Source: DATLOJ01 sp035536315
GTDB taxonomy: Bacteria; Actinomycetota; CADDZG01; JAHWKV01
Length of the DNA stretch: 5,579 bases
Direction: 5' to 3'
Assembly: GCA_035536315.1 (NCBI GenBank)
Contig: DATLOJ010000054.1
Location: 1 to 5,579, forward strand
Shown here: positions 1 to 5,373 of the stretch, one piece after another
How positions within the stretch are numbered: the stretch's first letter is position 1
Layout: every line of letters starts with the position of its first letter
Made by a program: the position numbers and the translations under genes
Notes under the pieces: model-generated
Told to the model about the DNA's origin: nothing
Seen by the model: the letters and a program-made list of their open reading frames with translations, nothing else
The model's database searches: none

Positions 1-536
1 ATCCCGTACTCACCGGAGCCGGGGATCCCGAAGAATGGGAACCTCTTCGCGACCCACGCGATGTTGTTTATAAAGACGTCCCCGCCTCCGAATATGACGG
101 TCGGCCTGACGATCGAGTGAGGAACGCCGGTCGCCTTCAGCGCCTCCTCCACCTGCGCCTTTCCTCGAAAGTAAGGGAAGGGGGAGTCAAGAGCAGGCTT
201 TGTGATGCTGATGTGCACGATGCGGGACACGTCTTGACTCATGGCCGCGTCGAAAAGGACCCTCGAGTTTTGCACCGCCTTGTCGAATGTGGTGTCGCCG
301 TATTTGAAGCGAACCCAGTAAGTGTTGAAGAAGACATCGGCCCCCTCCATCGCGGCCCTGAGTGAACCGGGATCCTCGAAGGACAGGGGGAGGACCTCGA
401 GCGAAGTACCGAATGGATTTGGCCGGTCGGGATGACCCGTTATCGTTTTGACCGCCCATCCCTTATCGATGAGACGCGACACTATGAAACGGCCCGAGTA
501 GCTGAGCGCCCCGGTGATCACCGCTTTACGTGTCAC
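1..536 (-). CDS. NAD(P)-binding epimerase/NmrA-like SDR protein, partial (C-terminus beyond the left edge)
   Basis: The visible 178 codons form an N-terminal Rossmann domain of the extended/atypical short-chain dehydrogenase type. A beta strand (AVIT, residues 5-8) leads into the glycine loop GALSYSG (9-15), in which the usual middle glycine is a serine. A DV-FNTYW stretch lies at 67-74, HIS at 108-110 and a YxxxK pair at Y122/K126 (YFRGK). IVRPTVIFGGGD at 142-153 is the typical active-site-following segment of NAD-dependent epimerases and NDUFA9-like proteins. Substrate and reaction cannot be told; it could be a sugar epimerase, a quinone-linked reductase or a non-catalytic NAD(P) sensor. 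The start is GTG at 536: an in-frame TGA at 540-542 excludes anything further upstream, and AGAAGGA sits 6 bases before the GTG. It follows the membrane-anchored gene with the stop codon and start separated by only 3 bases, so the two are very likely co-transcribed and translationally coupled. Confidence 0.85.
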   Translation of the reverse strand, partial: MTRKAVITGALSYSGRFIVSRLIDKGWAVKTITGHPDRPNPFGTSLEVLPLSFEDPGSLRAAMEGADVFFNTYWVRFKYGDTTFDKAVQNSRVLFDAAMSQDVSRIVHISITKPALDSPFPYFRGKAQVEEALKATGVPHSIVRPTVIFGGGDVFINNIAWVAKRFPFFGIPGSGEYG

Positions 537-539
537 CGT

Positions 540-1118
540 TCATCCTTCTGCGCTCATGACCGAACGGAGCTTCGACCTCACGCGAAAGCTCCTCAGGCCG
601 CTTGTGCCCCGAACTTCGGCTTGGATCCTGTCCCCCCTGCCGAGCCCCAGGTCCCCTCTGGTAACCACAGGAAATTGAAGGGAAGCGCCTTCCAACGGCC
701 ACAAGAAAAGCTCGCCATCCACCGGCTTGCTGGTCTCGACGATGGTGGGGGATGTCCGGCCCGGGATCTCCGATCTGATTTGCCTGCTGACGAAGGTCAC
801 GGGGGCCGATCCCAGGAGTCTTCCCTGCGGGTCGTAGAACCGGACCTCTTGGATCCTCACTCTCTGACCTTTCGGCCGTCCATCCAGCCGAAGAAACAAC
901 GTCGCCGCCAGGTGAGTCTCGGAGTCCACCTGTGTCTCCGTTGACGGGGGTATCAAGGTGCCCGACGTAAGGATGAGCTCCGTGCGCGGGATGGTAGCGG
1001 GGGCGGGGATCACTGAAACTATTCCCAACCAGGCTGCCAGGAGGAAAACAAAAGCGTCGGCGGCCAGCCATCGCCGGGGCTGCAGCGCCCCCATACTGGC
1101 ACCGCCGCACAATCTCAT
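540..1118 (-). CDS. Unrecognised protein with N-terminal membrane anchor or signal peptide
   Basis: I do not recognise this family. From ATG at 1118 the product is 192 residues; from ATG at 1094 it is 184. With the shorter start, a basic patch (PRR, residues 6-8) is followed by a hydrophobic run of about 20 residues (roughly 9-30, rich in L, A, V, I, F) ending near PAPA. This reads as an uncleaved anchor or a signal peptide, and there is no lipobox cysteine. The rest alternates short hydrophobic and charged residues (RVRIQEVRFYD, LFLWPLEG, SLQFPVV), which suggests a beta-sandwich outside the cytoplasm. Neither start has a strong ribosome site; GAAG abuts the ATG at 1118, and the mRNA could be nearly leaderless. 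Codon choice favours G/C at third positions in this frame, whereas overlapping frames give proline/arginine-rich shadows. It is the first gene of a two-gene minus operon with the SDR-like gene, and is divergent from fdxA. Confidence 0.6.
   Translation of the reverse strand: MRLCGGASMGALQPRRWLAADAFVFLLAAWLGIVSVIPAPATIPRTELILTSGTLIPPSTETQVDSETHLAATLFLRLDGRPKGQRVRIQEVRFYDPQGRLLGSAPVTFVSRQIRSEIPGRTSPTIVETSKPVDGELFLWPLEGASLQFPVVTRGDLGLGRGDRIQAEVRGTSGLRSFRVRSKLRSVMSAEG
543..549 (-). promoter_or_regulatory. Shine-Dalgarno site fixing the GTG start of the SDR-like gene
   Basis: Read on the minus strand the sequence is AGAAGGA, 6 bases before GTG at 536. It lies inside the last codons of the upstream gene, whose TGA (542-540) falls between this site and the GTG. 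The arrangement supports reinitiation after termination of the upstream gene. Confidence 0.7.
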
Positions 1119-1192
1119 CTTCAAGCAGCATAACTTGGCGGTTCCGTGGTTAGAATGACGGCCGCGTACCACCCTTCAAGGAGCGGATGTAA
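1119..1192. promoter_or_regulatory. Divergent intergenic region between the membrane protein gene and fdxA, with candidate promoters
   Basis: Both flanking genes must be started from here. On the plus strand TAGAAT at 1151-1156 differs from the TATAAT consensus at one base and would place a transcript start near 1163, about 30 bases ahead of the fdxA ATG; no good -35 hexamer lies 16-18 bases upstream of it. On the minus strand TATGCT (1132-1127) would start transcription near 1120, almost at the ATG at 1118, giving a nearly leaderless mRNA. Both are guesses from hexamer similarity only. Confidence 0.3.
1178..1183 (+). promoter_or_regulatory. Shine-Dalgarno site of fdxA
   Basis: AAGGAG lies 9 bases before ATG at 1193 and supports that start, which also yields the canonical MTYVI N-terminus of FdxA ferredoxins. 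Confidence 0.75.
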
Positions 1193-1495
1193 ATGACCTA
1201 CGTGATTGCGGAACCCTGCATCGGCGTCAAGGACAGAGCCTGCGTTGACGAGTGTCCGGTCGATTGCATTTACGAAGGTGACGATCAGCTGTACATCCAT
1301 CCGGAGGAGTGTGTGGACTGCGACGCCTGCCTTCCTGCGTGTCCGGTGGACGCGATTTTTCCGGGCGACAACGTCCCGGCGGAATGGAAGGAATACATCG
1401 AAAAGCAGGCCCAGTGGTTCGTCACCAATCCCGAGGCCTCCGGCGGAGCGGCCGAGAGCCCGTTTGCGCCGAGCGAGGAGCGCGGAGGCGAATAG
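1193..1495 (+). CDS. fdxA: Seven-iron ferredoxin ([3Fe-4S][4Fe-4S]), FdxA type
   Basis: This is a 100-residue soluble cytoplasmic electron carrier. The N-terminus MTYVIAEPC is characteristic of bacterial FdxA. Cysteines at 9, 17 and 21 give the CX7CX3CP pattern of seven-iron ferredoxins, and 40, 43, 46 and 50 form CX2CX2CX3CP. By analogy with Azotobacter ferredoxin I, C9, C17 and C50 would bind the [3Fe-4S] cluster and C21, C40, C43 and C46 the [4Fe-4S] cluster; C25 is the extra free cysteine common in the family. The core ends near residue 75. The last 20 or so residues are a Gly/Ala/Glu-rich tail without motif. It leads the run that continues into korA and korB. Since KorA/KorB lack a ferredoxin domain, it is the likely acceptor of their electrons, although FdxA proteins can also serve other reductases. 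The start is supported by AAGGAG 9 bases upstream. Confidence 0.95.
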   Translation: MTYVIAEPCIGVKDRACVDECPVDCIYEGDDQLYIHPEECVDCDACLPACPVDAIFPGDNVPAEWKEYIEKQAQWFVTNPEASGGAAESPFAPSEERGGE

Positions 1496-1721
1496 CCCGG
1501 GCAAGCAGCATCTCGGGCAGAAGCTGTCCGTCCTGTATCGAATCGAAGATTCTCAGCATCCCTTCAATGAGGTCGTCGGCCTTCTCCAGCGCGTCCAGGG
1601 CCAGGACGATGGCGGCCACGACACCTTGATGATTCTTCGCAAAAGCGGCGAGCTGGTTGAGGTGGGGGCGGAACAAATCGTGAGCTGGAAAGTAGTCCCG
1701 CAGGTACAGAACCCCAGTTGA
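1464..1721 (+). CDS. Small protein resembling the N-terminal domain of actinobacterial GNAT acetyltransferases (start uncertain)
   Basis: An open frame ends with TGA at 1719-1721 and reads, after the ferredoxin stop, as a compact soluble domain. A basic beta strand (GQKLSVLYRIED) is followed by FNEVVGLLQRVQ, then TLMILRKSGELVEVGAEQIV and SWKVVP at the end. The order (R/K-rich strand, a 'D/E-VVG-L' strand, an 'RR-GE-V-V' hairpin, a final 'V--KVVP') is what I remember of the short domain that precedes the acetyltransferase in several actinobacterial GNAT proteins; here it stands alone with no GNAT part. No ATG or GTG fits. TTG at 1464 gives 85 residues, with weak GAGAG 5 bases before it and 32 bases of overlap with fdxA; CTG at 1524 or 1533 would trim it to the conserved part. 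A good GGAGG at 1484-1488 has no ordinary start codon after it. Function is unknown; its place between fdxA and korA suggests co-expression with them. Confidence 0.55.
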   Translation: MRRARSAEANSPGKQHLGQKLSVLYRIEDSQHPFNEVVGLLQRVQGQDDGGHDTLMILRKSGELVEVGAEQIVSWKVVPQVQNPS

Positions 1722-1752
1722 TAGCGGTGTTAAAGTTGTTGCCCGAGTTTCG

Positions 1753-1759
1753 AAGGGAG
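1753..1759 (+). promoter_or_regulatory. Shine-Dalgarno site of korA
   Basis: AAGGGAG lies 9 bases before ATG at 1769 and decides the start. The rest of the 47-base gap (1722-1768) shows no convincing promoter or hairpin, so korA is probably read from the fdxA transcript. Confidence 0.7.
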
Positions 1760-1768
1760 AGTTAATCC

Positions 1769-3610
1769 ATGGCAGCTCCGGTTAAGGAGCTGGATCGCGT
1801 CGTAATCAGATTTGCAGGCGATTCCGGTGATGGGATGCAGCTCACGGGCAGCCGCTTCACCGATGCCACAGCAGTTTTCGGCAACGATCTTTCAACTCTC
1901 CCAAACTTTCCGGCAGAGATCCGAGCCCCCGCCGGCACCCTGGCAGGAGTTTCGTCGTTTCAGCTCCACTTCTCAGACCACGACATCCTTACGCCCGGCG
2001 ACGCCCCGAACGTACTGGTCGCAATGAACCCTGCCGGACTTCAATCGAACGTGAAGGAGCTCGTAACGGGCGGGATTTTGATAGTGAACTCCGACGCGTT
2101 CACGCAAGGAAACCTCGAGAAGGCCGGTTATCCGACGAATCCGCTTTCCGACGGGAGCCTCGAGGATTACCAGGTTTACGAGATTCCAATGTCGAGTCTC
2201 ACTTTGGCGGCGGTCAAAGACATGGCGGTTGGCAAGAAGCAGGGCGACAAGTCGAAAAACATGTTCGCGCTCGGGGTTATGTCATGGATGTTTCACAGGC
2301 CAACGGAGCCGACCATTGACTTTCTTCGCAAGAAGTTTTCGAAGGTTCCCGATGTAGCCGAAGCAAACATCGCCGTCTTCAAGGCGGGCTACAACTTCGG
2401 AGAAACGACGGAGATGTTCGTCTCGACGTTCAAAGTCAAGCCTGCAGATCTGAAGCCGGGCAAGTACCGGAACATAAGCGGTAACCAGGCCCTTGCGTGG
2501 GGCCTTATTGCGGCTTCTCAATCCGCCAAACTGCCGCTCTTCCTGGGCTCCTATCCGATCACTCCTGCGTCCGACATCCTTCACTCCCTTTCCAAATTTA
2601 AGAACTTCGGAGTGAAGACCTTTCAGGCCGAGGATGAGATTTCGGCAATCGGCTCCGTCGTTGGGGCAGCGTTCGCCGGAAACCTTGCCGCTACAACCAC
2701 GAGCGGACCTGGGGTAGACCTCAAGTCGGAAACGCTCGGCCTGGCTGTTTCTCTGGAGCTGCCCTTGATTGTCATTGACATTCAGCGCGGCGGTCCGTCA
2801 ACGGGCTTGCCGACCAAGACCGAACAAGCCGACCTTCTTCTTGCGATGTTCGGCAGACACGGTGAGGCCCCCATGCCGATTGTGGCGGCGTACTCTCCGG
2901 CCCAGTGTTTTCACGCGGCAGTCGAGGCCGCGCGAATCGCACTCAAGTACAGGACGCCGGTCTTTCTTCTTTCAGATGGTTTCCTGGCGAACGGGTCCGA
3001 GCCGTGGCTCATTCCCTCGGTGGACTCCCTGCCCGACATATCGGTTTCATTTGCCACGGAGCCCAATCACGACGGCGAGTTCTGGCCATTCCTTCGTGAT
3101 CCGGAGACTCTTGCGCGTCCGTGGGCCATCCCGGGGACACCGGGCCTGGAGCATCGCATCGGGGGCCTGGAAAAGGCAGACGGAACAGGCAACATCTCCT
3201 ACGATCCCGAGAACCACGAGAAGATGACTCGCCTCAGGGCAGCCAAGATCGCCGGCATTGCCAACGACATCCCCGATGTCGAGGTCGACGATCCCGACGG
3301 CGCAGACCTGCTGGTGCTCGGCTGGGGTTCGACTTGGGGCACCATAGGTGCGGGAGTCAGAAGAGTCAGGGCCCGCGGATTGAAGGTTGCACGCGCTCAT
3401 CTGACTCACCTCAACCCATTCCCGCGTAACCTCGGGAAGGTGCTTCGTTCTTACCCGAAGGTGCTTGTGCCGGAGATCAACATGGGCCATCTGAGCAAGA
3501 TGATTCGTTACGAGTTCCTGGTAGACGCGCAGGGGTTCAACAAAGTCCAGGGCCTTCCGTTCAAGGCGGCCGAGATCGAGGCGCGATTGCTGGAGATGAT
3601 CGATGACTGA
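1769..3610 (+). CDS. korA: 2-oxoacid:ferredoxin oxidoreductase, fused gamma-alpha subunit (probably 2-oxoglutarate)
   Basis: KorA pairs with KorB to oxidise a 2-oxoacid plus CoA to acyl-CoA and CO2, passing electrons to ferredoxin in the cytoplasm. The 613 residues show the fused order gamma then alpha. The gamma domain (about 10-195) opens with RFAGDSGDGMQLTG (14-27) and contains NFPAEIRAPAGT. A linker runs to about 240. The pyrimidine-type domain carries the family hallmark YPITP (262-266) with the adjacent AEDEISAIG, and RGGPSTGLPT (340-349). A transketolase-C-like domain (about 513-613) starts at DLLVLGWGS and includes PEINMGHLS. There is no CX2CX2C cluster motif, so no built-in ferredoxin domain. 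Length and arrangement match the two-subunit mycobacterial Kor enzyme. Preference for 2-oxoglutarate over pyruvate or branched-chain oxoacids is inferred from the family, not proven by a residue here. korB begins inside its last codons. Confidence 0.93.
   Translation: MAAPVKELDRVVIRFAGDSGDGMQLTGSRFTDATAVFGNDLSTLPNFPAEIRAPAGTLAGVSSFQLHFSDHDILTPGDAPNVLVAMNPAGLQSNVKELVTGGILIVNSDAFTQGNLEKAGYPTNPLSDGSLEDYQVYEIPMSSLTLAAVKDMAVGKKQGDKSKNMFALGVMSWMFHRPTEPTIDFLRKKFSKVPDVAEANIAVFKAGYNFGETTEMFVSTFKVKPADLKPGKYRNISGNQALAWGLIAASQSAKLPLFLGSYPITPASDILHSLSKFKNFGVKTFQAEDEISAIGSVVGAAFAGNLAATTTSGPGVDLKSETLGLAVSLELPLIVIDIQRGGPSTGLPTKTEQADLLLAMFGRHGEAPMPIVAAYSPAQCFHAAVEAARIALKYRTPVFLLSDGFLANGSEPWLIPSVDSLPDISVSFATEPNHDGEFWPFLRDPETLARPWAIPGTPGLEHRIGGLEKADGTGNISYDPENHEKMTRLRAAKIAGIANDIPDVEVDDPDGADLLVLGWGSTWGTIGAGVRRVRARGLKVARAHLTHLNPFPRNLGKVLRSYPKVLVPEINMGHLSKMIRYEFLVDAQGFNKVQGLPFKAAEIEARLLEMIDD
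3592..3596 (+). promoter_or_regulatory. Shine-Dalgarno site of korB within the korA coding region
   Basis: GGAGA lies 6 bases before ATG at 3603, inside the final codons of korA. The ATG...TGA overlap of 8 bases (3603-3610) implies coupled translation and matched subunit amounts. Confidence 0.65.
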
Positions 3611-4655
3611 ACCAGGCGTGAACGGAAACGGCGGAGCTATCTCGACGGGAGAGATGACCCGCAAGGACTTCGTCTCGGACCAGGAAGTTCGCTGGTGCCC
3701 CGGGTGCGGCGACTATGCGGTGCTGGCAGCGGTCCAGGGAGTCATGCCCGAGCTTACGGTCGATAAGTCGAAGGTCGTCTTTGTGTCTGGAATTGGGTGC
3801 TCGAGTCGCTTTCCTTATTACATGAACACCTACGGCCTTCACGGCATCCACGGTCGTGCCCCTGCCATTGCAGCCGGCATTGTTATGGCTCGCCCGGATC
3901 TTCAGGTTTGGGTGGTGACCGGCGACGGCGACGCGCTGTCGATCGGCGGCAACCACCTCATTCATTCCCTTCGGCGCAACTTCAATTTGAAGATCCTTCT
4001 GTTCAACAACCAGATCTACGGGCTGACCAAAGGGCAGTACTCACCAACGTCGGAGGTAGGCAAGGTGGCGCCGTCCACTCCGATGGGCTCGATCGACCAC
4101 CCGTTCAACCCGGTCTCTCTGGCGCTAGGGTCAGAAGCTACGTTCGTTGCCAGAACTTTCGACTCTGATCGCAAACATCTGATCGACGTGCTTCAACAAG
4201 CGTCCGAGCACCGAGGCTCCGCCTTCCTGGAGATTTACCAGAACTGCCCGGTCTTCAACGACGGTGCCTTCGAGCTTCTTACGCAAAAGGGTGGCAAGGT
4301 GAACTACCAGATCAGACTGGTGCACGGCGAAAAAATCGTTTTCGGTGAGAACAACGAAAAGGGCGTCGTGTTCGAGGACGGACAGGCCAAGATCGTCGAT
4401 GTGGCAGACGTGGGAATAGACAAGATCCAGGTTCACGATGCTCACCGCGAGGATCCGAGCTTGGCCTTCGCGCTCTCGAGGCTCGCGCACGGCCCCCTTT
4501 CTCCCACTCCGGTGGGGATCTTCCGTTCGGTCAAGCGCCCCGCTTATGAAGATTCGATGGCCGAGCAGGTCTTGAACAGCCAGCAGCAGATGGGCCCGAG
4601 TGACCTCGAGGCGCTGTTGAACTCCGGCGGCACCTGGGAAGTCCCGGCCCGCTAG
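3603..4655 (+). CDS. korB: 2-oxoacid:ferredoxin oxidoreductase, beta subunit (thiamine diphosphate and [4Fe-4S] binding)
   Basis: KorB holds the cofactors of the KorAB enzyme. Of 350 residues, the first 18 or so are a flexible Gly/Asn/Ser tail. WCPGCGDY (31-38) supplies C32 and C35; SGIGCSS (62-68) supplies C66; NCPVF supplies C215. Together these match the four cluster cysteines of the archaeal two-subunit enzymes. The thiamine diphosphate motif is GDGDALSIGGNH (107-118) through FNNQIYGLTKGQ (134-145), the usual GDG-X25-NN spacing. The YGLTKGQ loop (L141, K143) corresponds to the residues reported to contact the 2-oxoacid in Sulfolobus enzymes. The C-terminal third (about 230-350) is the cap region seen in longer KorB proteins. 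The ATG at 3603 has a ribosome site and overlaps korA by 8 bases; ATG at 3654 (M18) is a possible shorter start. The TAG stop lies in the inverted repeat that follows. Confidence 0.94.
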   Translation: MTEPGVNGNGGAISTGEMTRKDFVSDQEVRWCPGCGDYAVLAAVQGVMPELTVDKSKVVFVSGIGCSSRFPYYMNTYGLHGIHGRAPAIAAGIVMARPDLQVWVVTGDGDALSIGGNHLIHSLRRNFNLKILLFNNQIYGLTKGQYSPTSEVGKVAPSTPMGSIDHPFNPVSLALGSEATFVARTFDSDRKHLIDVLQQASEHRGSAFLEIYQNCPVFNDGAFELLTQKGGKVNYQIRLVHGEKIVFGENNEKGVVFEDGQAKIVDVADVGIDKIQVHDAHREDPSLAFALSRLAHGPLSPTPVGIFRSVKRPAYEDSMAEQVLNSQQQMGPSDLEALLNSGGTWEVPAR

Positions 4656-4676
4656 CGGGGGCCCGCTAGGCCCGCC
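4646..4676. terminator. GC-rich inverted repeat between convergent genes, possible bidirectional terminator
   Basis: CTAGCGGG (4652-4659) and CCCGCTAG (4662-4669) are perfect inverted copies separated by GG, and CCCGCTAGCGGG (4648-4659) is itself a 12-base palindrome, so alternative hairpins compete. GGCCCGCTAG also occurs twice in direct order (4646-4655, 4660-4669). The korB stop (4653-4655) is within it, and the convergent gene ends at 4678. There is no T-run on either side, so intrinsic termination is unproven; such T-less hairpins between convergent genes are common in high-GC bacteria. Confidence 0.45.
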
Positions 4677-4677
4677 A

Positions 4678-5316
4678 CTAAGACAGCTTCTTGACGATCG
4701 GCCCTATCGAGGGGCGGTAGAGGTATCGCAGAACCGTTCCCGGAAGCACCCGGCCTCGCTCCTCAAATGCGACCCTGGCCCGTGGGTGTTCCAGCATTCC
4801 AGACCCCTTGAATGTGCTTCGAAAATCGATGCCTGCCAGGTGTTTGACGCTCTTGTATCCATAGTGCGATGGAGCCACGAGTCTTATGGGTGCTCCATGG
4901 TCCAGGTCGAGCGGTTTGCCGTTCAACATGTCGGCGATTAGAACATCGCCAGATAAAGCGTCTTCGATAGCAAGACTGGACCAGTAACGGTCGTCCCCTT
5001 TAAAAACAAGCCTTGAAGGGATAGGAGTTTCAGACGGCATCCGCGGCGCGATCAGCGCATTCCAGAACTCCGAGAATCCGTATCCGCTCCAGTGAAGCTC
5101 AGTTGCAGACCACGTCGTCACACAATGCAGATCCGAGACCTGCTCAACTCTCGTGAGGCCCGCTAGGTCGGTCAGGGGAATCTCAAAGGGCTCCTCGATC
5201 TCGCCGCCGATGGTGATGCTCATTGGATGACTCGAAGGCTTGTACCCGGCCGAAGAGGGCATGCCGAAGCGCGGAAAGTCCGGACGCTTCTGCTGACCCG
5301 GCGGAAGTTTTTCCAT
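4678..5316 (-). CDS. Short cytoplasmic molybdopterin-binding oxidoreductase (sulfite oxidase fold)
   Basis: The 212-residue product matches the oxidoreductase molybdopterin-binding domain shared by sulfite oxidases and MsrP/YedY. LHCVTTWS (63-70) places C65 as the probable molybdenum ligand, followed by W76-SG as in the family. GAPIRLVAPSHYGYKSVKHLAGI (141-163, with G153, K155, S156, K158) is the conserved loop that contacts the pterin cofactor. HPRARVAFEERG (177-188) follows and the C-terminus is basic. No twin-arginine signal, membrane segment, heme domain or dimerisation domain is present, so it should be cytoplasmic or handed to another partner. Its substrate (sulfite, a sulfoxide or other) cannot be inferred. 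ATG at 5316 is chosen because AGAGG precedes it by 3 bases; M19 and M32 are alternatives but lack better sites. It is convergent with korB and divergent from the ALS-like gene, so probably a single-gene unit. Confidence 0.88.
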   Translation of the reverse strand: MEKLPPGQQKRPDFPRFGMPSSAGYKPSSHPMSITIGGEIEEPFEIPLTDLAGLTRVEQVSDLHCVTTWSATELHWSGYGFSEFWNALIAPRMPSETPIPSRLVFKGDDRYWSSLAIEDALSGDVLIADMLNGKPLDLDHGAPIRLVAPSHYGYKSVKHLAGIDFRSTFKGSGMLEHPRARVAFEERGRVLPGTVLRYLYRPSIGPIVKKLS

Positions 5317-5373
5317 AGGCCTCTATGAAAGCACGCTCGCACTTGTCTCCGCGTGCCAAGTAGGCTGCGCGCG
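5317..5373. promoter_or_regulatory. Divergent intergenic region with a possible leaderless start for the ALS-like gene
   Basis: Only 57 bases separate the two starts, so both promoters must overlap here or reach into the genes. On the plus strand TAGGCT (5361-5366) fits the loose TANNNT pattern and lies 7 bases before the ATG at 5374, the spacing expected of a leaderless transcript; no strong Shine-Dalgarno site precedes that ATG. The -35 region is not recognisable. On the minus strand only the AGAGG ribosome site of the molybdopterin gene can be pointed to. Confidence 0.25.

Noticed and set aside
432..944. Plus-strand 170-codon open frame across the first two genes
   Set aside because: Antisense to two well-supported minus genes, with a basic, proline-rich product of no family character.
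526..1131. Minus-strand 201-codon open frame overlapping the membrane-anchored gene
   Set aside because: Its product is rich in Pro, Arg, Gly and His with no ordered hydrophobic segment, typical of a shifted frame in GC-rich DNA. The alternative frame has an anchor segment and better codon choice.
1422..1676. Minus-strand 84-codon frame with a helical, leucine-rich product opposite the small gene
   Set aside because: It begins with TTG without a clear ribosome site and runs into the antisense of fdxA. The plus-strand reading gives a domain with recognisable family features, so this is taken as its shadow, though not fully excluded.
1722..1768. Possible promoter before korA (TTGATA at 1718-1723)
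   Set aside because: The -35-like hexamer has no -10-like hexamer at 16-18 bases; the gap is better read as a short spacer within the operon.
3047..3664. Minus-strand 205-codon frame opposite the end of korA
   Set aside because: It is antisense to the conserved C-terminal domain of KorA and the start of KorB, and its product has no motif I recognise.
4131..4490. Minus-strand 119-codon frame opposite korB
   Set aside because: Fully covered by conserved korB sequence on the other strand; the hydrophobic pattern mirrors korB codon structure.
5157..5167. Third copy of GGCCCGCTAG(G) inside the molybdopterin gene
   Set aside because: A shared 11-mer is expected by chance a few times in a GC-rich window of this size, and here it codes for ordinary residues (DLAGL) of the protein without an inverted partner.
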